Shown piece after piece: positions 7,752-13,662 of a stretch of DNA of 19,345 bases (positions are counted from its first letter, which is position 1; each line of letters starts with the position of its first letter). Location of the stretch: positions 1 through 19,345 of the forward strand of contig CAVPRR010000001.1 in the NCBI GenBank assembly GCA_963707965.1. The letters run 5' to 3'. The notes under the pieces were generated by a model, which was not told where the DNA came from, ran no database searches, and saw only the letters and a program-made list of their open reading frames with translations. The position numbers and the translations under genes were made by a program. The DNA comes from VRUE01 sp963707965 (lineage in GTDB: Bacteria; Actinomycetota; Thermoleophilia; Solirubrobacterales; 70-9).

Positions 7752-8507
7752 TCAGCCGAGGTAGAGGTCGATCAGCTGGTCCCCCACCAGCAGGGCGGCC
7801 ACGCCTCCGAGGGCGAGGAACGGGCCGAAGGGAATCGCCATCCTGCGGGCGCGGGCGCCGTGGCGGGCGATGAGGGCAACGCCAACGAGGCTGCCGGCCA
7901 GGAGGGCGATGAGGATCGCCGGGGCGACGGCGCGGCCGAGGAAGAGGCCCATCGTCGCCACCAGCTTGACGTCGCCGAGGCCCATACCGGCCGGGTAGGC
8001 GAGAACGACGAGGAGGAGAATCCCGCCGGCCGCCGCGGCAGCGATCAGCCGCTCCGGCAGGCCGCCGGGATCGGTCGGCGCCGCGATCGCCAGGCAGAGC
8101 ACGGCGCCCGCGAGCAGGACCCTGTTGGGGATGATCCGCTGCTCGAGGTCGGTCAGCGTCACCGTCGCCAGCACGGTGACGAAGACCAGTCCGATGACCG
8201 CCTCGGCGGCGTCGTGGCGATAGACGAGCACGGTCGCGGCGAAGAGCAGCCCGACCCCCAGCTCGGTCAGCGGGTAGCGCGGCGAGATCTGCGCGCCGCA
8301 GCAGCGCGCCCTCCCACGCAGCAGCAGCCAGGAGAGCACCGGCACGTTGTCGCGGGCGGCGATCTGCGCCCCGCAGGCGGGGCACTGCGAGCGCGCAAAG
8401 GCGATCGAGATCCCGCGCGGCACCCGGTGGGCGACCGCGGTCGCGAAGCTGCCGGCGGCCAGCCCCCCCAGGAACGCGATCAGAACGACGCCGGCCATCG
8501 GGCTCAC
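7752..8507 (-). CDS. pilD: Prepilin peptidase / N-methyltransferase PilD
   Basis: PilD is a polytopic aspartic protease (peptidase A24) that cleaves the class III leader of prepilins and methylates the new N-terminus. The 251-residue protein shows the N-terminal GGLAAGSFATAVAHRVPRG segment, a cytosolic cysteine loop with CPAC (42, 45), and the two catalytic Asp motifs TDLEQRIIPN (Asp120) and GMGLGDVKL (Asp179). Hydrophobic helices fill the rest. The second zinc pair is odd: GRARCCGA (Cys69, Cys70) stands where CxxC is usual, so the first Cys of that pair is Ala and an adjacent Cys replaces it. The GTG at 8507 overlaps the upstream stop by 4 bp; an ATG at 8498 is the alternative. It would serve PilA and the three minor pilins in this window. 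Confidence 0.93.
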   Translation of the reverse strand: MSPMAGVVLIAFLGGLAAGSFATAVAHRVPRGISIAFARSQCPACGAQIAARDNVPVLSWLLLRGRARCCGAQISPRYPLTELGVGLLFAATVLVYRHDAAEAVIGLVFVTVLATVTLTDLEQRIIPNRVLLAGAVLCLAIAAPTDPGGLPERLIAAAAAGGILLLVVLAYPAGMGLGDVKLVATMGLFLGRAVAPAILIALLAGSLVGVALIARHGARARRMAIPFGPFLALGGVAALLVGDQLIDLYLG

Positions 8508-9682
8508 CCCGCCCTGATCTCGCGTCGGATGTAGTCGGAGAACAGCGGGTCGGCCAGCGTCCAGGAGCCACGTCCGCCAGGCCTGATGACGATTGATGCG
8601 TCGGCGAGTGCGTTAAGCGCGCGGTTGGCGGTCTTCTTCTCGAGGTCCGCGTACGGGGATCGCTGATGCGCGAGCCGGACTGCGACCTCGACTGCGGTGC
8701 TGCCCATAGCCCGGATGCGGTCGATCAGATCGCTGTGGCGGCCGGCGTCGGCTGCGAGCGCGCCGCGATAGCCGCGCTCGGCGAGCGTTCCATCGATGTG
8801 GCGGGCACCCTCCTCTACGGAGGCGTGATGAACCTGCTGGGCTATCAGCATCGTCGAACGCGGGTGTCCCTCGCCCGAGGCGACGATCCGCTCGAGGGCC
8901 TCTTCGTCGACCGTGCAGTCGTCCTGCGCGAAGCGCTCGCGAAGCCCTTGGCGCCACTCGTCCCCGATGATTGGGGAGAGTTCGTGGAAGCCACCGAACT
9001 GGTAGAGCGCCCGGCGCTCGTTGCCGAACATGTCGCGCATCAGGTGCTCAACGCTCCCGGCAAACAGGCAGGTGACGCGAGGAGAGTCATGGAGGGCCTC
9101 GCGTAGCCGCTGCGTGACTTGCTCGGGGTCGCCGTACGCGCTGCTGGTCAGCTGTTGCAGCTCGTCTATGAACAGGATCAGCTGCCGGTCGTCGCGCTCG
9201 GCGATCCGCTGGGGCAGCTCAAGGGCAAGGCTGAGCTCCTGCAGGGGATCGCGACGTTTCCGGGATGGCTCGAGTGCGATCTCCACCGCGTCGCCGAGCT
9301 CTGACTTCACGCGCAGCACCGTGGTCAGCGATCGTCCGGTGAGCGCGCGCGAGGGAAGGCTGCGCACCCGCTCGACCAATCGCCTCAGCGCCGACCGGTT
9401 GGCAAGCGTTTCCTGCGCGAGCGCCTCGGCCAGCGCGGTGGCGTTCGTGTGCTTGAACAGGCTGACGCTCACCGTGTAGAACCGGCGGCGGCGAAGCGCC
9501 GCGATGGTCGCTTCGCACACCGTGCTCTTGCCCGTGCGACGTGGCGCGGCGACGATCTGGTGCAATCCGTCCGCAAGCTGGGAAGTGAGTTCCTCCAGGT
9601 CGCTACGGCGCCCGATGAGCTTGCCCGGCGGACGGACGGGTTCCTCCGAAGGGAAGAGGTCTCGGGAGCGAAGACGGGGCAT
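8504..9682 (-). CDS. AAA/STAND-like P-loop ATPase with C-terminal winged helix
   Basis: I start the gene at ATG 9682 (MPRLRSRDLFPSEEP), because the frame upstream is Pro/Arg-rich junk and a palindrome with a -10-like element ends 1 bp before this ATG. The 392-residue protein resembles the archaeal-ATPase/ATPase_2 group. It has a GRRSDLEEL N-terminal box, a Walker A-like AAPRRTGKST (~45-54) and a Walker B LILFIDELQQL (~168-178). A sensor-1-like LFAGSVEHLMRDMF follows, and a C-terminal winged helix (NRALNALADASIVIRPGGRGSWTLADPLF). Such ATPases are common in actinobacteria and archaea, often accessory, and usually have no assigned function. It overlaps pilD by 4 bp but has no known T4P role, so it may be an insertion that pilD uses for coupled translation. 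Confidence 0.85.
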   Translation of the reverse strand: MPRLRSRDLFPSEEPVRPPGKLIGRRSDLEELTSQLADGLHQIVAAPRRTGKSTVCEATIAALRRRRFYTVSVSLFKHTNATALAEALAQETLANRSALRRLVERVRSLPSRALTGRSLTTVLRVKSELGDAVEIALEPSRKRRDPLQELSLALELPQRIAERDDRQLILFIDELQQLTSSAYGDPEQVTQRLREALHDSPRVTCLFAGSVEHLMRDMFGNERRALYQFGGFHELSPIIGDEWRQGLRERFAQDDCTVDEEALERIVASGEGHPRSTMLIAQQVHHASVEEGARHIDGTLAERGYRGALAADAGRHSDLIDRIRAMGSTAVEVAVRLAHQRSPYADLEKKTANRALNALADASIVIRPGGRGSWTLADPLFSDYIRREIRAG

Positions 9683-9723
9683 GTTGGCAATTATGCCAAC
9701 TAAAGTTGACGGATTTGCCAACT
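9683..9723 (-). promoter_or_regulatory. Palindromic promoter/operator of the ATPase gene, likely leaderless
   Basis: GTTGGCA (9683-9689) and TGCCAAC (9694-9700) form a perfect 7-bp inverted repeat with a 4-bp spacer, directly against the ATG. A second TGCCAACT (9716-9723) lies exactly 22 bp from the first (9694-9701), two helical turns away, and AGTTG (9704-9708) faces it. On the minus strand CATAAT (9695-9690) inside the palindrome is a -10-like hexamer only 7 nt before the ATG, which would give a nearly leaderless mRNA. The ATPase's own winged helix may bind here. Confidence 0.55.
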
Positions 9724-9756
9724 GGTCGACAACCCACTGGCTGAAGGCTGCTCGCC

Positions 9757-11121
9757 CTACAGCCCGTGGATCACCTTGAAGCGGCGCTTGACGCCCTTGG
9801 CCTCGGCGTTGCCGGCGACGTCGATCGCGCGGACGCGGAGGACGTGGCGGCGGAAGCGGAGGTGGCGCAGCTTGAAGGGGGAACTGCACTGCTTCCACTT
9901 GCTGCGGTCGACCTTGCAGAGGAAGGTGGTGCCGGAGGGGTCATCGGTGGTATCGGTGAAGCGGAAGACGGCCTTGCGGTGACGGGTCTTGACGCCGGGC
10001 CCCACCGTGATTCGTGTGTGGGGAGGAGTCGAGTCCTCGAAGTAGGTGACCGGAGCCGAGCAGGCGGACGCGCTGCCGCCTGCGACCGAGACCGCGGTGA
10101 AGGTGTTGACCGTATTGTCGGCAACCTGGACCGTGAGGCCAGACGCGAAGTCAGACGCGGAGCCGGTTACCACCGGCGCACCGCCACAGCCGGAGTTGCC
10201 GAAGACCTTCACCGTCCCGGCACCAGGGGCGCTGCCGGTCACCTGCGGCGTGTTGTCGTTGGCCCGACCACCCGGCAGCATGTGCAGGTGCGGAGGCGAG
10301 GGCGGGGTTCCCGACCCCGACGAGCCTCCTTCAGTCGGGGGCGGCGTCACCTCTTTGTAGGAGATCGGCGAGGCGGAGCATCCCGACAGGTAGCCCGCCA
10401 GCGAGGCCCGCGCGTAGAAGTTGCTTTCGGAGTTGTCGGGCACCGTGACCTGGATCCCGGGGGCGGCGAAGGCGGCGCCCGTTCCGCTGGCGAGAGCCGG
10501 AGGTTCACAACTCGAGTTCGTGTAGATGGAGACCGTCGCTTCGAGGTCGGCACTGCCGATCAGGCGCGGGGAGTTGTCGTTGGCGGGCGAGGCCGGCGAG
10601 ATACCACTGAAGGTCGGCGCCGTGGGAGGCGTGGAGACCTGGCGGTAGGTGAGCCCGAGCGAGCATTCCGACGGACCTTCTTCGTTGCTCTGTTTCGCGT
10701 AAAAGGTTGTGAACGATTCGGGTTCGACTTCCACTTCGATTCCGGGTTCTTCGAGTTTGGCGGCGGTGCCTTCGGCGACCACGGCGCCGCTGCATCCGGA
10801 GTCGGTGTAGATCGTGATTTTGTTGCCGGGTTCGCTCGCCATCGAGATCGGCTGGTTGACGGCCGCGGTCAGCCGGGGCTGTACGACGGTGGCGATCGGC
10901 CCGTCCGGTGCTCCTTCGATGAAGGGCGTCAGCGAGGCGCCCGGAGAGATCGGGTTGGTGCCGGTCAGCGCGGGCGAGGGGGGAGCAAGTGCTTGAGCAG
11001 CTGGCGCGAGCGTCGTCAACGCGAGCGGCGCCGCGACGGTGAAGAGAAGTGGCAGCAGGCGCAGCGAGGGGCGGGCCGTGTTGGCCCGCCCCTCGACAGC
11101 GCTTGCGCGTTGCTTAGACAT
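9757..11121 (-). CDS. Secreted protein with Ig-like repeats, downstream of pilA
   Basis: The 454-residue protein has an N-terminal signal peptide: basic start, hydrophobic core, AxA-like site near residue 44 (APAAQA/LAPP). The mature part carries three tandem repeats of about 95-105 residues, each with two Cys: 110/153, 205/248 and 312/354, nearly equal spacing (43, 43 and 42). Each repeat shows SIYTNSSC...PGIQVTVPDNSESNFYARAS...CSASPISYKE, a bacterial Ig-like pattern. The fourth, C-terminal unit (~371-454) is of a different Ig-like type (VFRFTDTTDD...TTFLCKVDRSKWKQCSSP...VRAIDVAGNAE) with a basic tail. No sortase motif or anchor is visible. pilA ends 26 bp upstream, so the two are likely cotranscribed. 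It may be a surface or pilus-associated adhesin; that role is inferred. Confidence 0.82.
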   Translation of the reverse strand: MSKQRASAVEGRANTARPSLRLLPLLFTVAAPLALTTLAPAAQALAPPSPALTGTNPISPGASLTPFIEGAPDGPIATVVQPRLTAAVNQPISMASEPGNKITIYTDSGCSGAVVAEGTAAKLEEPGIEVEVEPESFTTFYAKQSNEEGPSECSLGLTYRQVSTPPTAPTFSGISPASPANDNSPRLIGSADLEATVSIYTNSSCEPPALASGTGAAFAAPGIQVTVPDNSESNFYARASLAGYLSGCSASPISYKEVTPPPTEGGSSGSGTPPSPPHLHMLPGGRANDNTPQVTGSAPGAGTVKVFGNSGCGGAPVVTGSASDFASGLTVQVADNTVNTFTAVSVAGGSASACSAPVTYFEDSTPPHTRITVGPGVKTRHRKAVFRFTDTTDDPSGTTFLCKVDRSKWKQCSSPFKLRHLRFRRHVLRVRAIDVAGNAEAKGVKRRFKVIHGL

Positions 11122-11129
11122 GGCTAAGC
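11112..11129 (-). promoter_or_regulatory. Hairpin holding the start codon of the Ig-like gene in its loop
   Basis: GCTTAG (11112-11117) and CTAAGC (11124-11129) form a 6-bp stem around a 6-nt loop that contains the ATG (11121-11119 on the minus strand). No clear Shine-Dalgarno precedes it. Such a structure could control translation of the Ig-like protein relative to PilA. Confidence 0.5.
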
Positions 11130-11147
11130 GATGCGGCTAGAGGGGGA

Positions 11148-11630
11148 TCAACCGCCCCAGCCACCGACGCCTTCCGCAACTTCAGGACAGCCACCTTTGC
11201 CAACGGGCGCGCACGGATAGGTCATCACGCCTTCGGTGTTCACGATTTCGAACGTGTGGCCGTTCGACGAAGTGGAGACGATCGTGTAGGAGTTGTTCCC
11301 TGGTTCAGGGAGTTCGATTCCTTCTTTTCCTGCTTCTTCGGATTCCTTGATCGTCGGCTCGATTTTCTGGAGTTCTCCCACGGTGGCTGCTTCATAGGAG
11401 CCGTTGTGGTCGGTCGCGAACGTCTCGATAGCGACCTGGGCCGAGTGAGCGTTCTCCTTGGCCTTGGCGTCGCCGGCCTTTTCCTTCTGGTTGAAGAAGG
11501 CGGGCAGCGCGATCGCGGCCAGGATTCCGAGGATGAGCATCACGACGAGAAGCTCGATCAGCGTGAAGCCGGCCTCCCTGTCGCCGTTGAGCCGGGCGCC
11601 AATCTTGGCCCGGAGATTCTGGAGAAACAT
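11148..11630 (-). CDS. pilA: Major type IVa pilin PilA
   Basis: The 160-residue prepilin has a 21-residue leader ending REAG21, then FTLIELLVVMLILGILAAIALPAF: Phe at mature position 1, Glu5 (Glu26) and the canonical hydrophobic alpha1-N helix. The helix continues as an amphipathic alpha1-C segment (AKAKENAHSAQVAIETFATDHNGSY). A C-terminal pair Cys140/Cys148 (PCAPVGKGGCPE) would close a D-region loop, and a Gly-rich tail ends the protein. It is the canonical pilin, unlike the large minor pilins at 361-4021. A strong AGGAGGT (11642-11636) sits 5 nt before the ATG. The c-di-GMP-I aptamer upstream makes this the most regulated gene of the locus. It is processed by PilD and assembled by PilB/PilC. 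Confidence 0.94.
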   Translation of the reverse strand: MFLQNLRAKIGARLNGDREAGFTLIELLVVMLILGILAAIALPAFFNQKEKAGDAKAKENAHSAQVAIETFATDHNGSYEAATVGELQKIEPTIKESEEAGKEGIELPEPGNNSYTIVSTSSNGHTFEIVNTEGVMTYPCAPVGKGGCPEVAEGVGGWGG

Positions 11631-11698
11631 TAGGTACCTCCTGTGGTCCTAATCGTTTGCGCCAGAGCCCCGTGTGAAGCCACGTGGTGTCTGTAGAC

Positions 11699-11784
11699 CC
11701 CGGTGGTAGCCCGACTGACTCCCGAGGGAGTCCCGACGGCTTTGCGCCCCCGCCTCGCGGCGAGTTTGCCCTTTGAGCACCGAG
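11699..11784 (-). ncRNA. Cyclic di-GMP-I (GEMM) riboswitch in the pilA leader
   Basis: On the minus strand all conserved GEMM blocks occur in order. A 7-bp P1 (11784-11778 with 11705-11699) encloses AAAGGGCAAAC (11774-11764), then a P2 hairpin (CTCGCC, GNRA tetraloop GCGA, GGCGGG). GGCGCAAAGCC (11748-11738) follows, then a stable P3 hairpin (GACTCCC/GGGAGTC, 11732-11717), and CGGGCTACC (11713-11705). This matches Rfam class RF01051 as I know it. The aptamer ends 69 nt before the pilA ATG. The sequence between can fold (ACGTGGCTTCACACGG) but has no U-run, so control is more likely translational or Rho-mediated than by an intrinsic terminator. Whether ligand turns pilA on or off cannot be read from the sequence. 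Confidence 0.92.
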
Positions 11785-11935
11785 GCACTGGCAGAGTCAT
11801 CACAAGCCCTTAATCGACACACGCTCGAATCCCTTGATCCCCGAAATTTGGGGTTCATCGAGCCAAAAATCAGGCTGCGCACTCAGAACCCACGGATAAC
11901 TCGTCAACTCGGCCCCACCGCGCCCGGGGGCGGCG
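11785..11935 (-). other. pilA promoter/leader region without genes
   Basis: These 151 bp lie between the pilC-3' scar and the riboswitch. They are less GC-rich than their surroundings and carry a CCCC/GGGG hairpin (11839-11853, with AAATTT in the loop). The pilA promoter should be here. TTGACG near 11917-11912 is a possible -35 on the minus strand, but I see no convincing -10 at the right distance. Confidence 0.45.
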
Positions 11936-11977
11936 TCAGCGGATCTTGTCGTAGAGAGTGGAGACCGAGATGTGCAT
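11936..11977 (-). pseudogene. pilC 3'-end scar, copy C (after VapBC)
   Basis: On the minus strand this reads MHISVSTLYDKIR-stop, which aligns with the PilC C-terminus YLPMFSIYEHIR-stop. The first 21 bp (11936-11956, including the stop) are identical to copy B at 12717-12737. It begins 28 nt after the VapC stop. The deeper half is diverged, so it looks like the oldest scar. It has no function of its own that I can see. Confidence 0.72.
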
Positions 11978-12004
11978 CCTGCGGACGGAATCTCAACCGT
12001 GCGC

Positions 12005-12382
12005 TCAAGACGGCTGCACGACGTTCAAGCCATGATCTGTGGCTGCCTCGCCCAGCCGCTCGTCGTAGGTGACGAGCGCGCCGAGCTCCTCGCGCACACT
12101 GAGGGCAGTCGCCAGATGGAGAGCGTCGAGGCTGCGCAACCCGATGGGCATCAGCGAGGTTGCCGCGTCGAGCACCGCGTCGTCGAGCGGCAGCAGCGCC
12201 ACGCCCTCGAGCCATGCCCGCGCATCCCGCGCATACGCCGCTCCGTAGCGAGCGCACGCCCTGATCGCCTCGACTCCGAGCAGTGCGCTGGAGACGTAAC
12301 CCTCCCACTCCGCCAGCTCTTCGCGCAGCGCCTGATGCTCCGGCTCTTGAAGCGGCAGCTTCACGTAGGCGGAGCTGTCCAG
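12005..12382 (-). CDS. VapC-type PIN-domain toxin, start codon missing or non-standard
   Basis: The frame encodes a PIN-domain ribonuclease: first acidic motif YLDSSAYVKL, Glu in GVEAIRACARYG, Asp in SLDALHLATAL, and the C-terminal Asp in TYDERLGEAA. All four acidic positions are present, and the length (~125 aa) is normal. The frame has a TGA just upstream of GGAGCGGCTGTA and no ATG, GTG or TTG before the first catalytic Asp. The first standard start is GTG 12364, which would delete that Asp. A CTG at 12382 (MDSSAYVKL) would keep it, and I use it here only provisionally. The toxin may therefore be poorly translated or inactivated. It lies 20-40 bp after the antitoxin stop, as expected for a VapBC operon. 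Confidence 0.72.
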   Translation of the reverse strand: MDSSAYVKLPLQEPEHQALREELAEWEGYVSSALLGVEAIRACARYGAAYARDARAWLEGVALLPLDDAVLDAATSLMPIGLRSLDALHLATALSVREELGALVTYDERLGEAATDHGLNVVQPS

Positions 12383-12402
12383 GTAGACGAGTTGAGCGGC
12401 GG

Positions 12403-12684
12403 CTACAGCCGCTCCTCACGCAGCTCGTCGAGCACCTGGGAGCTGGGCGGCCCGCTGGCAGGGGGATTGGCCGAGTCGCCGGCAAGCGCAACCAGATCGG
12501 CGCGCGGCATCGTCGCGCCCCGCTCAGCGACGAGCCGAGCCATTGGCGAGTCGGCGGGGCCCGACGGCGACAGCCGCGCGACCTCCCGGCCCCGCTCAGT
12601 GACGGCGAAGCTTTCCCCCTCCTTGACCTGCGTCAGGTACCTGGAAAGGTTCTGGCGCAGCTCACGCACACCAACCGAGTCCAT
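12403..12684 (-). CDS. Phd/YefM-type antitoxin paired with the PIN toxin
   Basis: The 93-residue protein begins MDSVGVRELRQNLSRYLTQV, followed by KEGESFAVTERGREVARLSP. This is the DNA-binding N-terminal domain of Phd/YefM antitoxins. The C-terminal part is variable and would wrap the toxin. Its genomic partner is the PIN toxin immediately downstream. I chose ATG 12684; an in-frame GTG three codons upstream (12693) is possible. The start lies inside a palindrome that is a likely autorepression operator. Confidence 0.87.
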   Translation of the reverse strand: MDSVGVRELRQNLSRYLTQVKEGESFAVTERGREVARLSPSGPADSPMARLVAERGATMPRADLVALAGDSANPPASGPPSSQVLDELREERL

Positions 12685-12705
12685 GTGCGTCACGGTAGCA
12701 CATGG
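12681..12705. promoter_or_regulatory. Operator palindrome of the antitoxin-toxin operon
   Basis: CCATGTGC (12681-12688) and GCACATGG (12698-12705) are perfect 8-bp arms with a 9-bp spacer and cover the antitoxin start codon. Phd-type antitoxins repress their own operon through such sites. Confidence 0.7.
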
Positions 12706-12715
12706 CTTGCCGTGG

Positions 12716-12756
12716 CTCAGCGGATCTTGTCGTAGAGGCTGAAGATCGGCAGGTCC
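12716..12756 (-). repeat. pilC 3'-end scar, copy B (fused to HEPN)
   Basis: These 41 bp match 35 of 41 positions of the intact pilC 3' end at 13662-13702, including the stop codon. On the minus strand they read LPIFSLYDKIR-stop against LPMFSIYEHIR-stop of PilC. Similarity ends sharply at 12756. The bases beyond belong to the HEPN gene, which continues in frame into the scar. Confidence 0.87.
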
Positions 12757-12977
12757 TGAGACCGCGACCGTTCCCCCAATGCCTTGCAGCAGGCGGCGTC
12801 GGCGGCAGCGATTCCGGCGAGGACGGCGAGGGACGCGGCGGCGGTTGCATACTCAGGATCCTGGTCTTGCTCGCCGGCGGCAAGCTCGGCAACTTCCAGA
12901 AACTTTCGGGCGTGACCGCGCCTGCTCCGCGCGTCCCGCGCCGAGCAGGGCTGGCTCCTACCTTGACGACCGGTCAA
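12717..12977 (-). pseudogene. Truncated HEPN-domain protein fused in frame to the PilC C-terminus
   Basis: The 86-residue frame starts at TTG 12977, overlapping the MNT stop codon. It has the HEPN core ARKFLEVAELA (residues 23-33) and AASLAVLAGIAAADAACC (47-64), then ALGERSRSQD (66-75). Related HEPN proteins continue here with His and a helical C-terminal half. Here the sequence switches to the PilC tail LPIFSLYDKIR-stop instead. The histidine of the HEPN RX4-6H RNase motif is therefore absent, and so is roughly 40% of the domain. HEPN proteins paired with an MNT nucleotidyltransferase are usually toxins (RNases). This copy is probably inactive, though it could still bind the MNT partner. I recognise the family from sequence memory only. 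Confidence 0.75.
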
Positions 12978-13597
12978 CTCTCTGCCCTCAGGATCTTCAT
13001 CACGTCGGGACCAGCAAGGGTGATCGCATCGGCATCGAGCTCGTCGAGGACCGGCGGCCGGCGGCGGCGCAGCTGGACCAAGTCCCTCTCTGCCAGCTCG
13101 ACGATGCCGGCGTGGTTTCCGGTCCAATGCAACACGGCATCCGCCAGCTTGTCGAGCTGATCTCGCCAGGTCGAATCCTCCACATCCACTCCATCGGGAC
13201 GGACGATGAAGAGATCAATGTCGCTGCGTGCGTCGCCATCGCCCCGGGCGGCCGAGCCGAACATCGACGCGTGCACCGGCCTTATCCGCCAGGCCCTGAA
13301 GGTCTGCCTCAGGCGCTCCAGCAGCTCCCCGCGCAGATTGGTGAGCATCTCTATGGCTGGCGCCGCCAGATGCTCGCGGTTGAACGTGTAGAGAGACGAA
13401 CTGCCCGCCTCCTCCCGCTCGACCACACCTGCCTCAACGAGTCGGCCCAGCGCTTTCCAGATGCCCTGCTGACTGCCTTCACTCGCCAGCCGAGCAATCT
13501 GACGACCGGTCAAAGCCTGATTTGTCCCGGTCAACACTCGAAGGACGGTGCTGTCCAGGGGGTGTGAGATCACCCTGTGCGGTCGTGACACATCCAT
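12974..13597 (-). CDS. MNT-type nucleotidyltransferase with N-terminal winged helix (HEPN/MNT antitoxin)
   Basis: The 207-residue protein has a winged-helix region at ~20-80 (VLRVLTGTNQALTGRQIARL, then WKALGRLVEAGVVEREEAGS, then LYTFNREHLAAPAIEML) and a minimal nucleotidyltransferase domain. Its active-site motif is GS-X10-DXD: FGSAARGDGDARSDIDLFIV, with Gly114, Ser115, Asp126 and Asp128. In HEPN/MNT modules such MNTs neutralise the HEPN RNase by AMPylation or binding, and the winged helix suggests DNA binding. I chose ATG 13597 (MDVSRPHRV) over ATG 13612, because a -10-like TACTAT overlaps the latter. The gene lies 65 bp after pilC and overlaps the truncated HEPN start. The pair sits between pilC and pilA without an obvious pilus role. 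Confidence 0.87.
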   Translation of the reverse strand: MDVSRPHRVISHPLDSTVLRVLTGTNQALTGRQIARLASEGSQQGIWKALGRLVEAGVVEREEAGSSSLYTFNREHLAAPAIEMLTNLRGELLERLRQTFRAWRIRPVHASMFGSAARGDGDARSDIDLFIVRPDGVDVEDSTWRDQLDKLADAVLHWTGNHAGIVELAERDLVQLRRRRPPVLDELDADAITLAGPDVMKILRAES

Positions 13598-13641
13598 CGA
13601 TGTGACAACCATAGTAGTCAACTGACTGCTTGAGTTGTCAC
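13585..13641. promoter_or_regulatory. GTGACA-box repeats upstream of the MNT gene
   Basis: GTGACAC (13585-13591), GTGACAA (13602-13608) and inverted TTGTCAC (13635-13641) surround the start region of the MNT gene. The last two form a 7-bp inverted repeat, and the first two lie 17 bp apart. CACATC/GATGTG (13589-13604 region) adds a short palindrome. These could be operators for the MNT winged helix. A -10-like TACTAT on the minus strand lies between the boxes (about 13617-13612). Confidence 0.5.
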
Positions 13642-13662
13642 CTGCTCGGCGGTCGCAGCCGC

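Noticed and set aside
9766..11127. A 453-codon plus-strand open frame opposite the Ig-like gene.
   Set aside because: Composition is Gly/Arg/Asp-rich without domains. The minus-strand frame has a signal peptide and regular Cys-paired repeats.
12005..13597. The possibility that the whole accessory island is a classical transposon.
   Set aside because: There is no transposase, no terminal inverted repeats and no target-site duplication visible. The repeats are direct and match the pilC coding end.
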